This document shows positions 16,939-26,602 of a stretch of 64,000 nt of DNA, in pieces (position 1 is the stretch's first letter; each line of letters begins with the position of its first letter). The DNA comes from a virus. Under the pieces are notes generated by a model, which made no database searches, was not told the origin of the DNA, and saw nothing but the letters and a program-made list of their open reading frames with translations. The stretch spans positions 1-64,000 of the IMG/VR virus record IMGVR_UViG_3300044638_007692; one strand, 5' to 3'. Both the position numbers and the translations under genes were made by a program.

Positions 16939-19900
16939 ATGGCAGTAGTAGGTGAAGCACACGTCATTGTCCGTGCTATTACCAACCGCGTTCGTCCTGA
17001 TATCCAAAGAGCTTTTGAGGGTCTTGATGGAATTGGTGAGGACGCTGGTCGTAATATTTCTGACTCTTTTTCAAGAGGATTAGCCAGCGGTGACCGAGAT
17101 AGAGGCGGTCTTTTTAGTGCAAAATTTAGACGAGAAGCAGAAGATGCTCGTTTAGGTCTACAAAGACTTATCACTACAGGTTATTTCTTAGGTCCAGCTA
17201 TTACTGGACTTGTTGGTGCTGTTGGTGCCCTTGGTGGAGGACTTCTAACTCTTGGAGCGACTGCTTCTGCAGTTGCAGCAGGTGGTTTAGTAGCAGTTGC
17301 TTCTACTTTAGGAGCCTTAGGTCAAGCAGCTCTAACAGCTAAATTAGCTTTTGCTGGTGTCTCTAAAGCATTGTCTGCTGGTTTAAAGACTCAAAAAGCT
17401 TCTGCTTCTAATGATAAAGCAATTGCAGCAGCAAAACGTCGTTTAGCTGATGCTCAATTAAAGTTAAAGCGTCTTCAAGATGAGGCAAAACCAGAACTCC
17501 TTGCTCGACTAACACAGCGGCAAGTTGAGGCAGAGGAAGACCTTGCTAACGCAAAGATTTCTGCTTCGCGTTCTGAAAGAGCCTATAGAGATTCACTTGA
17601 AGCAAGTAATAAAGCAACAGAGCAGCTCAACAAAGCTAGAGAAGATGCAAAAGAGAAACTGCAGCAACTTCGCTTTGAAACTGAGGGTGCTGCAATTTCT
17701 GAAAAGAAGGCACGCCTTGAGTTTATTAAAGCTCGTGATGCATTGCAGCGTGTTCAAGACCTTCCACCAAACTCTCGTGCTCGTCAAGAAGCAGAGCTTG
17801 CTTTTGCTGAGGCAGACCTCAACCTTCGTAAGGCTATCGATAGAAACAAGGACCTAAAGAAGGAAGAAAAGGCTGCTACTGCAGCGGGCGTTGAAGGTTC
17901 ACAAGAAGTAAAAGATGCTGTTATTGCTCAAAGAAATGCTAGAGAAGCAGCAGCAGATTCTGCTATTGATTATGCAAAATCTATAAAAGCTGTAGCAGAT
18001 GCAGAAAAAGCTGCAGAAAATGCAAAAAATGAAGCAACCAATGATCCAGCCAAGAGCAAAGCCATACGTGACATTAATCGTCAAATTGCATCTGCTGTGC
18101 GGGATGTTTCTGACGCTCGTAAGGATTTAGCAGATGCTGAAAAGGGTCCTGGAGTTGACGCTTTTAATGACGCTCTCTCTGATTTGTCACCAGAAGCTCA
18201 GAGGTTTGTTAAGTACTTATTAAGTATTCAAGGCGAGTTTAAAAAGCTAAGAGCCGCCGCTGGAAAAGAACTATTTCCAAAACTTGAGACAGCGATACAA
18301 AATCTTGTAGATAACCTATTTCCAAAACTAATTCCTCTACTTCAGGGAACTGGAGGAGTGCTTGGCGATATTGCTATTGACTTTTCAAACACAATTACTG
18401 AGGGCACAAATCTTAAGAATCTTGAAACTGTTTGGAAGAATAACGACACTCTTCTAAGAAGAGTTGGTAAGGGTGCAAACGGATTCTATGGAGGTCTTCT
18501 TGCACTAGTAGCTGCTGCTGAGCCACTTATTGATAAGTTTGGTTTATGGATTCAACGTCTTGGAGAAACTTTCGACAAGACCATGAAGGCCAAGCAAGCC
18601 ACAGGTGAGCTTACTGAATTCTTTGAGAACATTAATCGCATCTCGAGTGGTCTTGGGGCAGCTTTTAAGAAGGGCTTTGGCTCTTTAGGCGACATCATTG
18701 ACAACGTTATTGCTCCTGGCGGTGCTGCAGATATCTTTGTCAAGTATCTAGATACCACATTCCAAAAGTGGAAGGACTTCACTCAGGGTGGTGCTGATAA
18801 TGAGAAGCTAACTACTTTCTTAAATGGTCTAACAACTAACTTTACAAAGCTTCTTGACCTTATTGGAAACATTATTGGAGAAGCAGCAAAAATTGGTGCT
18901 ACTCCACAGTTTGGTGTTTTTGTTGACAAACTAAACGAAGCTGTAGATATTTTTGGTTCAGTTGGAGAAGAGCTAAGTGGAGCTTTACCAGCACTTGGAG
19001 ATGTTGTAGTTAACTTTGCTAAGTTAGTAAAAGTATTCACTGAAAGTGGAGCTATTACAACATTCTTTAAAACTTTAAGTTCAATCTTTGAAGTTATTAC
19101 AAAAATATTTGGCAGTGATATTGCTCAGAAGGTTCTTGCTTTTGTTGGTGGTATTTTTGCTGTTTATCGAGCTTTTGCTTTAGTAGGTGGGGCAGCAAGG
19201 TTTGTATTTAAAGGATTTATTGGAGCAATTCTTAATGTTCAAAAATCCTTTACTAATCTAAAGAACTTTATCAAAGACCCATTTGGAAAACTTAGACAAG
19301 GCTCTGGACTAACACGTACCGAGCTTCAAAAGCAGATGGTTATTGATAAGCAAAAGAAAGCTGCTATGCAGGGAATTTATATCTCTGGAAAGCAAGCAGC
19401 AACTAGCTTAACTACTGTTGGAACAGCTTCTGCTGGTGCTAGAACTGGCATGCAAAAATCAACAGTTGCTGCTCGAATTAAGGCAGGAGCTCTTCGAGGT
19501 GTAGCAGGTGCTGCTCGTTTGGCTGGAGGCGCTCTACGCTTACTTGGAGGTCCTATTGGACTACTTTTACTTATTGTTCCTCTTATTATCTCAAACTGGG
19601 ACAAGATTGTTGCATTCTTTAAAGACTTTGGTCCAAAGGTTCTTAGATTCTTCCAAGAGTTTGGCTCAAAATTAGGAACGTGGTTTAGTGAATTATTTAC
19701 AAAAATTTCTGCATGGTTTACAGAGACTTTGGTTCCATTCTTAATCAGTCTTCCAGGACGATACATCAAACTTGTAGCTGGTTTTTGGCTTTGGATTTTT
19801 GATTTATTAGGTAATTTATTTACAAAAATTGGCAGTTGGTTTATGGATACTTTAGTTCCATTCCTAGTTTCCCTGCCAGGACGATACATCAAACTTGTAG

Positions 19901-20685
19901 CTGGATTCTGGGGTTGGATTTTTGACCTTCTTGGAACACTCTTTACCAATATTGGTAACTGGTTTGCAAACACTCTTGTTCCATTCTTATTAGGAATTCC
20001 TAAGAGATATATAACTCTTGTAGCTGGATTCTGGGGATGGATTATTGATCTTCTTGGTAAGGCATTTACTGGAATTAGTGATTTCTTTGCAAAAACTATA
20101 CTCCCATTTATTACTGGAATTCCTAAGAGATTCATCGACGGAGCTGGCAAGCTTTGGGACTTCATGAGTGGTGGAGTGAAAACAGCATGGACTGCTGTAA
20201 CTGATTTCTTTACAAAAGACATACCAGCATTCTTAAGAGGTCTTCCAAAGAAATTTACTGATAGTGCAGGAAACATTTTTGGATTCTTAAAGAGTGGACT
20301 AGAAGCTGCATGGACTTCAGCAAAGTCTTGGTGGAACAGCAACATTGCTGGAAAGGGTTTCACCCTTGGTGGATTTAAAGTTGGAAGTTTCCAAGTTCCT
20401 AAGGTAGACATCAGAATTCCTCAACTTGCTCAAGGTGGAATTATTCCTGCGACACAAGGCGGTGTTCTTGCACAGCTTGCTGAAGCAGGTCGCCCAGAGC
20501 GTGTTGAACCTCTTGACCCAGATGGATTGTCAAAACGTGATAAGGCAATGATTTCCTTCTTAAGTGGAGGGGTTGGTAAGGGAGTAACTGTAAATGTTTA
20601 CCCATCCGCTGGTATGGATGAACGTGAACTTGCAAATCTTGTCTCACGTCAGCTTGCTTATCAAATGAGAAGGGGAGCTGCATAA
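16939..20685 (+). CDS. Tape measure protein with 41-residue tandem repeats
   Basis: A 1248-residue protein with a near-perfect AGGAGGTGAT ribosome site. Layout: a short beta-like N-terminus, a hydrophobic Gly/Ala-rich region (about residues 75-155), a long coiled coil rich in Lys, Glu and Ala (about 155-400), further helical and hydrophobic segments, a strong membrane-type helix near residue 880 (LLLLIVPLI), and five tandem repeats of exactly 41 residues (931-1135). The end is polar with VTVNVYPSAGMDERELANLVSRQL, common at tape measure C-termini. It sets tail length; at about 0.15 nm per residue the tail would be near 190 nm (an estimate from the family rule). The hydrophobic parts may open the host membrane for DNA entry. 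It follows the chaperone pair directly. Confidence 0.92.
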   Translation: MAVVGEAHVIVRAITNRVRPDIQRAFEGLDGIGEDAGRNISDSFSRGLASGDRDRGGLFSAKFRREAEDARLGLQRLITTGYFLGPAITGLVGAVGALGGGLLTLGATASAVAAGGLVAVASTLGALGQAALTAKLAFAGVSKALSAGLKTQKASASNDKAIAAAKRRLADAQLKLKRLQDEAKPELLARLTQRQVEAEEDLANAKISASRSERAYRDSLEASNKATEQLNKAREDAKEKLQQLRFETEGAAISEKKARLEFIKARDALQRVQDLPPNSRARQEAELAFAEADLNLRKAIDRNKDLKKEEKAATAAGVEGSQEVKDAVIAQRNAREAAADSAIDYAKSIKAVADAEKAAENAKNEATNDPAKSKAIRDINRQIASAVRDVSDARKDLADAEKGPGVDAFNDALSDLSPEAQRFVKYLLSIQGEFKKLRAAAGKELFPKLETAIQNLVDNLFPKLIPLLQGTGGVLGDIAIDFSNTITEGTNLKNLETVWKNNDTLLRRVGKGANGFYGGLLALVAAAEPLIDKFGLWIQRLGETFDKTMKAKQATGELTEFFENINRISSGLGAAFKKGFGSLGDIIDNVIAPGGAADIFVKYLDTTFQKWKDFTQGGADNEKLTTFLNGLTTNFTKLLDLIGNIIGEAAKIGATPQFGVFVDKLNEAVDIFGSVGEELSGALPALGDVVVNFAKLVKVFTESGAITTFFKTLSSIFEVITKIFGSDIAQKVLAFVGGIFAVYRAFALVGGAARFVFKGFIGAILNVQKSFTNLKNFIKDPFGKLRQGSGLTRTELQKQMVIDKQKKAAMQGIYISGKQAATSLTTVGTASAGARTGMQKSTVAARIKAGALRGVAGAARLAGGALRLLGGPIGLLLLIVPLIISNWDKIVAFFKDFGPKVLRFFQEFGSKLGTWFSELFTKISAWFTETLVPFLISLPGRYIKLVAGFWLWIFDLLGNLFTKIGSWFMDTLVPFLVSLPGRYIKLVAGFWGWIFDLLGTLFTNIGNWFANTLVPFLLGIPKRYITLVAGFWGWIIDLLGKAFTGISDFFAKTILPFITGIPKRFIDGAGKLWDFMSGGVKTAWTAVTDFFTKDIPAFLRGLPKKFTDSAGNIFGFLKSGLEAAWTSAKSWWNSNIAGKGFTLGGFKVGSFQVPKVDIRIPQLAQGGIIPATQGGVLAQLAEAGRPERVEPLDPDGLSKRDKAMISFLSGGVGKGVTVNVYPSAGMDERELANLVSRQLAYQMRRGAA
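19729..20343 (+). repeat. Five in-frame 123-base tandem repeats in the tape measure gene
   Basis: Units begin at 19729, 19852, 19975, 20098 and 20221, each 123 bases (41 residues). The first three are close copies, with the core LVPFL..LPGRYIKLVAGFW.WIFDLL; the last two have diverged but keep the length and the Trp/Phe positions. An exact 41-residue period in a length-determining protein suggests that tail length has changed by unit duplication. Confidence 0.85.
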
Positions 20686-20686
20686 A

Positions 20687-23014
20687 ATGTCTGCTTACAC
20701 ACAAGGGCAAGAAAATTTTTATGTAGATCGTGGACTTACTCCATTACAACCTGACTACATTGAAAAATTAAAGCTTCAAGCCAACATTATTCTTGGTGAC
20801 TTTATTTTTAACTCAATTGATGATGATGGCGTTGTTTGGGTAGTCACTGATATTGAAGGCTGGTGGTCAATGCCTTCTGCAGAAATGCCTAATATTGCTC
20901 GAGGTTTTGGTGACGGTTCTTATGATGTTCAAGGACGTTATAACGCTCGAGAACTAGTTTTAAAAGGTGTATATCTGACTCAGAATCCTTCTCAGGTTGA
21001 ACCAGCTCGAGATAGGTTAGTTGCCGCTTGCGATTTAGTTTATAAAGGAACATGGTTAAAGACTGGTAATGACCCTATCCGTGCTTCTTGGGTTCGTCTA
21101 AGCGGTGACGTTCGTATTGAGACACGTAACTCTCGTGGAAGAACAGAGTTTGAAATTGGTCTTCGTGCTGCTGACCCAATTAAGTACTCTTGGAACGATG
21201 CAAGCCCTGACGGATATAACGTTGGTGAAATTCCTGTAAAGAATAATGAAATGGGATATAGCGGAATTGGTTCTGTTCAAAACATTGGAAACTATCCAGT
21301 CCCATGTATATTAGAAATTACAGGACCCTTGATATCTCCTGCTTCTATCTACAACAGAACTACAGACAAGCTCATCTTAGTTACTCAGTCGTTGAAGGGA
21401 AGTATTGTTCGAGCTATTGTAAACAAGCAGCTTGTTTTTGATACAACAAGACTTGTTGATGTGGCAACTCTTACAACCACAGCAAAGCATGACTTTAAAG
21501 CTGGAGATGAGATTTACATTTCAAACGTGGGATTCCCATTTGATGGTCAGCAATTAATTACTTCTACTCCAACAGACACCACTTTCACTTTTGAAACAGA
21601 GTCTGCAGTTATCACAGATGTCGTCACGAAGGCTTTACAGAACAGTGTTGCTAGATTAGAAACAGCGAACGCACATGGTTTTGGAGTTAATGACTCTATA
21701 ACTATTGCTGGGGTAGATAGTCTTTTTGATGGAACATATAAAATTACTGGTGTTCCAAATGACAACACTTTTACTTACGCAAGAACTCGCGTTCCCCCAA
21801 AATCAGTAACAGGAAAAGTAGTTGTCTCTAATATTGCAACTTTAACTACAGCAGACGAGCACCAATTTATTATTGGAGACACTGTAACTGTTACAAACAC
21901 AGGTATTCCTTTTGACGGTTCGTACACAATTACTGCAACAACTTCTAATACATTTAGCTATGCTGCAACTCGTACCAATGCTAAAGAAATTGTAAGTAAA
22001 CAGCTGCTTCTCAACATAGCAACCCTAGAAACTAGCGCTGCTCACGGATTTATTGTTGGGGAACTAGTTTCTATTACAAACGTTGATGCTTACTTCAATG
22101 GCACATACACAATTACAGAAATTCCAACACCTACTAGCTTTAAATTTAAGAAATCTTCTTCAAATGAAAGAGCTATTTCTATTAGGTCAGCATCGTCAAA
22201 CACTGTCATTCTAACTACTGGCACACCTCACAACTATGTTGTCGGTGAAAAAGTTGTAGTTTCTGGGGTGGACCCAAGCTATGACGGAACATTTACAATT
22301 ACAGCAGTTCCTAGTACAACAACATTTGCTTACTCAAAGAGTGTTGCAAATCTAATCCCTACCTCTGTAACAGCTGGCTTCGTCGAGCCTTCTTCACGAA
22401 AGGTGAAGTCCTACTCACGAACTGGAAACATTGTCACAGTGACTACAGTAAACGCTCATGGCCTATACACTGGAGCTGAACTTACTTTCTCTGGGACAAC
22501 ACCTTTTGGTGCTGGCGTTAGGTCAGTTGCTTCTGTTCTGACTGCAAATTCCTTTACTCTAGTTATCTCTGGAACAGATGTCCCAAATACCGAAGTTACA
22601 ACTGTGTTTATAGAGCTTCTTGGAATTGCTACAGCTGTTCCTGTCACGCCAAGTGGTATTGCAACAGTTTCTGGAAGCCTCCCATTTTCTGGGGCAAATG
22701 GAACAGCAAGCGTTTCTGACACTATTGCAAAAACTCTGGCAAGTGGAAAAGCTATTAAAAAGAATGACGTTATCTTTACTCCAGGTATTGCCAATGCAAC
22801 AGCTACTCTTAGTGCCGACGTATTAGAAATTGATACAAAAAACAGAGAAGTTGCCTTTAACGGTCAAGTTGACGGTGCTAGAGGAAGAATTGATGTTTTA
22901 GCTGATTTCATTGAGCTTGCACCAGGAAATAATGAAATAGAGTTTACCGACTCGGGTGATGTGAATGGAGATGCTAGCCTTCGCGTCTACTATAGATCTG
23001 GCTGGCTGGGATAA
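20687..23014 (+). CDS. Distal tail (Dit-like) protein with six inserted repeat modules
   Basis: A 775-residue protein, one base after the tape measure stop. The N-terminal 190 residues have the Dit-type pattern (VVWVVTDIEGWW, GDGSYDVQGRYNARELVLKG, TEFEIGLRAADPIKY), and the last 110 look like the matching C-terminal lobe (NREVAFNGQVDGARGRIDVLADFIELAPGNNEIEF, then ASLRVYYRSGWLG). Between them (nt about 21410-22600) are six degenerate modules of about 60 residues with the pattern IATLTTxxxHGFxxGDxVTI, then FDGTYTIT and TTFTYAxT. The modules would extend from the tail tip and may bind host surface polymers. The gene lies where Dit is expected, between tape measure and hub. Confidence 0.75.
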   Translation: MSAYTQGQENFYVDRGLTPLQPDYIEKLKLQANIILGDFIFNSIDDDGVVWVVTDIEGWWSMPSAEMPNIARGFGDGSYDVQGRYNARELVLKGVYLTQNPSQVEPARDRLVAACDLVYKGTWLKTGNDPIRASWVRLSGDVRIETRNSRGRTEFEIGLRAADPIKYSWNDASPDGYNVGEIPVKNNEMGYSGIGSVQNIGNYPVPCILEITGPLISPASIYNRTTDKLILVTQSLKGSIVRAIVNKQLVFDTTRLVDVATLTTTAKHDFKAGDEIYISNVGFPFDGQQLITSTPTDTTFTFETESAVITDVVTKALQNSVARLETANAHGFGVNDSITIAGVDSLFDGTYKITGVPNDNTFTYARTRVPPKSVTGKVVVSNIATLTTADEHQFIIGDTVTVTNTGIPFDGSYTITATTSNTFSYAATRTNAKEIVSKQLLLNIATLETSAAHGFIVGELVSITNVDAYFNGTYTITEIPTPTSFKFKKSSSNERAISIRSASSNTVILTTGTPHNYVVGEKVVVSGVDPSYDGTFTITAVPSTTTFAYSKSVANLIPTSVTAGFVEPSSRKVKSYSRTGNIVTVTTVNAHGLYTGAELTFSGTTPFGAGVRSVASVLTANSFTLVISGTDVPNTEVTTVFIELLGIATAVPVTPSGIATVSGSLPFSGANGTASVSDTIAKTLASGKAIKKNDVIFTPGIANATATLSADVLEIDTKNREVAFNGQVDGARGRIDVLADFIELAPGNNEIEFTDSGDVNGDASLRVYYRSGWLG

Positions 23015-23028
23015 AAGGACTCCTATAA

Positions 23029-25062
23029 ATGACACTACAGACTAATGTCGAATACCGATACTATCTAACAGATTTGCTGACAAATACTGTTATTTCTGAA
23101 GTTCCTTTTAAAAATGTTTCCTATGAAAGAGTTAATAGAAAAGCTGGTGCTTTTTCTGGAACTATTCCATTTATTGAAACCACAAAAGCCCTTGACCTTT
23201 ATGAAGCAACTATGCCAGGTAGAACAGGTATTTACATTATGCGTAACGGGGTTTGCGTATGGGGCGGGATTATTTGGTCACGTCGATATGACGTAAGAAG
23301 TCAGGAGCTTTCAGTCGACGGCGCTGAGTTCGTCAGCTATCTCTATCATAGAAATATTTGGCAAACTATTGTTTATGGCTCCGAGTACATTGGAATTGCT
23401 GCATATTCTGTCTCTGGCGGAGTTGCAACAATAACTACTAAAGAACCCCACGGTTTTTCTGAAGACCAGTTTATAAAAATTACTACAGTAAACCCTGCTG
23501 TAAATGGTACTCATCAAATTACAAACATAACTGCTGCAAATCAATTTCAGTATTTAAGCACTTCTGCAAACACCTCTGGTACAAGCGATTCTGGTGCATG
23601 TAGATTACTTGCAGATACTTTTGATGTAGCTAGAGATTTAGTTTACAGAATTAATACAGATTTGGGTGGGGTTAATTTTGCAAATGAGGCAATTAGACCA
23701 GCTAAAGATTTTGACGTTCCAATCGTTAAAAAAGAGCGTTCAGCTAACGTAGTAACAATTACTACAGAAAAAGAACACGATATTATTGTTGGTCAAGAAG
23801 TATCTGTTTATGAAGTTGGCTCAGACTTGGATGGTACTCATTTTGTAACTGAAGTTCCTACATCAACAACTTTTAGATACGACTTGAACGGTCCAGATGT
23901 GCCCCCAAGCCCTGTAAGTGGTCTTCAAACATACAACGTAATTTCAAGATCCATGGGCAACATCTTTGGGCCTAATGGTGGAGGAACTGCAGAGCTAACT
24001 CTTGATAGAACTCATAACTCATTGGTTGGGTCTTCTGCTGTTGTTAAAGGTGTAGATTCATTTTTTACTGGTGTACTTGACACAACATATGATGGACGGC
24101 AAATAATTAGTGCTGTTCCAGCAGCAAATAAAATTAGATACGTTACTGGCTCGGTGCTTGCTGATTTTAAAGCAGTGGCTGGTGGAACTGTAACACTAGG
24201 TAGCAAAGTAAGTTACGGAGATTATGGAAGCTATCTTTCAAACTCAGATATTGGTATAGCTCTTGATAGCTCTATCAAAAGTGGTTATTATAGAGACACT
24301 CTTACTTTTCGAGGGTATCAAAATAAAACAGTTGGAGAAATTTTAGAAGAATACTCCAACTCTATAAATGGTCCATTTGAGTATCGAATTGATTGCGACT
24401 ATGACTACGATACTGCAAGCTTTACAAGAAAGTTTGAAGTGTTTTCTGCTGACTTAGAGTTTGAACCAGCAAATGGAGATTACTACACTGCAGAAGAGGT
24501 AGGTGCTGATCAAATAGTGTTTGAATACCCAGGAAACGTTCTTACATTTACTGTAGAAGAATCTGCAGAGGACTCGGCTACACGTTTCTTTGCAGTCGGT
24601 CGTATAGAAGATATGAATGACGATGCTAGCCAGCCTTACGCAGGTGCTGCTGTCCGCGGGTATCTTTCTAATACAGAAGGTAGGAGCTGGCCTCTTCTAG
24701 ATCAGGTAGAACAGGTAGATGAAATTGAAGATGAAGACTCACTCTATGAATATGCTCAGGATTATCTCTATGAAGCCTTACCTCCAATAGGCACTTACAA
24801 CATTCAGGTCAATGGTTCTCTATCGCCATTAATTGGCTCTTACAATCCAGGTGATTGGTGTTCAATAATTATTGATGATGAATTCGTACGTCAAAGACTT
24901 GGCAACGACCAAGAACCCAGAGATGACATTTTAATTAGAAAAATTGAGTCTTATAAAGTGTCTGTCCCAGATACTCCTACATTCCCAGAGACGGTAGATT
25001 TAGTTCTTATTCCTGATTGGAAAGTCGACAAAAAGAGGAAGATAAAGACAATTGGCGAGTAG
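23029..25062 (+). CDS. Minor tail protein, hub/Tal-like, with inserted repeat modules
   Basis: A 677-residue protein with AAGGACTCCT upstream of ATG 23029. The N-terminus (YRYYLTDLLTNTVISEVPFKNVSYERVNRKAGAFSGTIPF, then RTGIYIMRNGVCVWGGIIWSRRYD) is typical of actinophage hub or Tal-like minor tail proteins, and the C-terminal half (TFRGYQNKTVGEILEEYS to LIRKIESYKVSVPDTPTFPETVDLVL) continues the same type. Two or three HGF-type modules like those in the Dit-like and tail tube proteins are inserted in the first half (about nt 23400-23580, 23740-23900 and a more divergent one near 24000-24200). It probably closes the tail tube and carries the fibre. Confidence 0.72.
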   Translation: MTLQTNVEYRYYLTDLLTNTVISEVPFKNVSYERVNRKAGAFSGTIPFIETTKALDLYEATMPGRTGIYIMRNGVCVWGGIIWSRRYDVRSQELSVDGAEFVSYLYHRNIWQTIVYGSEYIGIAAYSVSGGVATITTKEPHGFSEDQFIKITTVNPAVNGTHQITNITAANQFQYLSTSANTSGTSDSGACRLLADTFDVARDLVYRINTDLGGVNFANEAIRPAKDFDVPIVKKERSANVVTITTEKEHDIIVGQEVSVYEVGSDLDGTHFVTEVPTSTTFRYDLNGPDVPPSPVSGLQTYNVISRSMGNIFGPNGGGTAELTLDRTHNSLVGSSAVVKGVDSFFTGVLDTTYDGRQIISAVPAANKIRYVTGSVLADFKAVAGGTVTLGSKVSYGDYGSYLSNSDIGIALDSSIKSGYYRDTLTFRGYQNKTVGEILEEYSNSINGPFEYRIDCDYDYDTASFTRKFEVFSADLEFEPANGDYYTAEEVGADQIVFEYPGNVLTFTVEESAEDSATRFFAVGRIEDMNDDASQPYAGAAVRGYLSNTEGRSWPLLDQVEQVDEIEDEDSLYEYAQDYLYEALPPIGTYNIQVNGSLSPLIGSYNPGDWCSIIIDDEFVRQRLGNDQEPRDDILIRKIESYKVSVPDTPTFPETVDLVLIPDWKVDKKRKIKTIGE

Positions 25063-26602
25063 AAGAAGAAGTAGAAATAGAACAATTACAGGTTCTATTT
25101 CCGATGTTCAACGCAGAATTAAATATCTAGAGGCTAGGCCATCTCCTTCTAGATTAGGTAACTTTGCTGTCGATGAAAACAATCTTGCCCCTAGAATTAT
25201 CAGCACAGATAAAATTCTAGCACAGGCAATCACTAGAGAGTTGGTTGCTGATTCTGCAATTAGTGAGGCTCAGCTTGCTATAGATTCAGTAAGTGCTGCA
25301 GAAATACAAACAGACGCAGTTGGTTCTGCAGAAATTGTGGAAAATGCTGTTACAACCAATGAGCTTTCTGTAGATGCCGTCTATCGAGAAAACATTCTCA
25401 CAGATGCAGTAGGAAACGATGAAATTGCCTCGGATGCAGTGACTTCTTCAGAAATAGCTCAAGATTCTGTAGGTTTTTCTGAGTTAGGTGTAGATGCAGC
25501 TGGAGCAGAGAATCTTCAAACAGATTCTGTAGGAAACAGCGAAATCTCTTCAGACGCCGTAGGTTCTGCAGAAATTACAGCAGACGCTGTAGGAACATCC
25601 GAAATTAATGTTGATGCTGTTGGTTCTTCAGAGATTGCTTTAGATGCTGTAGGAAACAGCGAGTTAGCCGCCAATGCAGTTGGCACAGAAAATGTTATTA
25701 GCGGTTCTATAACTGATGGTCTAATTGACGGTACCAGTGGAATTTCTGCCTCAAAAATTAGAGGAGCTCTAACTAATGCAACTATTGCTGGAGATAAAAT
25801 CACAGGAAATGTTGCAGCATCTCAAGTATCTGGAGTTTTATCAACAGGTAATATTCCATCACTTGGTGCATCTATTATTACCTCAGGAGAATTTGCTGCT
25901 GGACGAATTCCAGGTTTAGACGCTGGAAAAATTACTTCAGGAACATTAAATGTTACAAGAATTCCCAACCTAGATGCTGGAAAAATTACTTCAGGTATTT
26001 TTGCTGATGCTCGCATTCCGCAAGTTAGTGCGTCAAAAATTGATAGTGGTACTCTTGCTTTTGCCCGTCTTCCAGTTGGCACTGGTTCCAATCAAGTTGC
26101 TGTTGGAAACCACCAACACACTGGCGGGTCTGTACCAGCTCACACGCACACCGCAACTTTATTTATGAATAGCATGGCAATTACTGGTGGTGCACACGGT
26201 CACGTTGGTTCAAATGGTTCGCACATTCATGGTGTTACCCCTCAAGGTGGTGTCAGTATTGGAGGAGTAGTCCCATCTACATTAAAAGTAAAGCAAGATA
26301 TATCAGATTTTGTAGTTCAAGAACCAAAAAATATTTTAAATCTTAAAATTAAAAAATATAAATACAAGAATTCTGTTAGAGGGGTACAAAATAGATATAA
26401 TCGTGAATGGATGTATGGTTATATTGCTGAAGAAGTTCAGGATTTAGGTGTTGAACAAATCCTTTCATACGATAAGAATGGCGAGCCAGACGGTATTGAC
26501 TACGGACTTCTTTCAACACTCGTTATTGAACTACTAAAAACTCAACAATCTGAGATAGACTCTCTCAAGGAAGAGATTCAGAGACTGAAGGAAGTAATAT
26601 GA
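25052..26602 (+). CDS. Tail fibre with C-terminal S74 intramolecular chaperone
   Basis: A 516-residue protein starting at TTG 25052, which overlaps the previous gene by 11 bases and has GAGGA upstream. A basic N-terminus and short coil (SDVQRRIKYLEAR) are followed by about 15 copies of a 10-residue-type repeat (DAVGSSEI and close variants, nt about 25240-25700), then GKITSGTxxxxRIP repeats, a His-rich segment (HQHTGG, AHTHTA, GSHIHG), and a C-terminal peptidase S74 domain (residues about 405-516). Ser 409 and Lys 414 have the same five-residue spacing as the catalytic dyad of endosialidase S74 domains, so the chaperone probably cuts itself off after trimer folding. A C-terminal coil (IDSLKEEIQRLKEVI) fits trimerisation. 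His-rich motifs could bind metal ions in the trimer. Confidence 0.85.
   Translation: MASRRRSRNRTITGSISDVQRRIKYLEARPSPSRLGNFAVDENNLAPRIISTDKILAQAITRELVADSAISEAQLAIDSVSAAEIQTDAVGSAEIVENAVTTNELSVDAVYRENILTDAVGNDEIASDAVTSSEIAQDSVGFSELGVDAAGAENLQTDSVGNSEISSDAVGSAEITADAVGTSEINVDAVGSSEIALDAVGNSELAANAVGTENVISGSITDGLIDGTSGISASKIRGALTNATIAGDKITGNVAASQVSGVLSTGNIPSLGASIITSGEFAAGRIPGLDAGKITSGTLNVTRIPNLDAGKITSGIFADARIPQVSASKIDSGTLAFARLPVGTGSNQVAVGNHQHTGGSVPAHTHTATLFMNSMAITGGAHGHVGSNGSHIHGVTPQGGVSIGGVVPSTLKVKQDISDFVVQEPKNILNLKIKKYKYKNSVRGVQNRYNREWMYGYIAEEVQDLGVEQILSYDKNGEPDGIDYGLLSTLVIELLKTQQSEIDSLKEEIQRLKEVI

Noticed and set aside
19377-20411. A 344-residue minus-strand open frame
   Set aside because: It lies wholly opposite the tape measure repeats, has no ribosome site or known features, and its repeats mirror those of the real gene.
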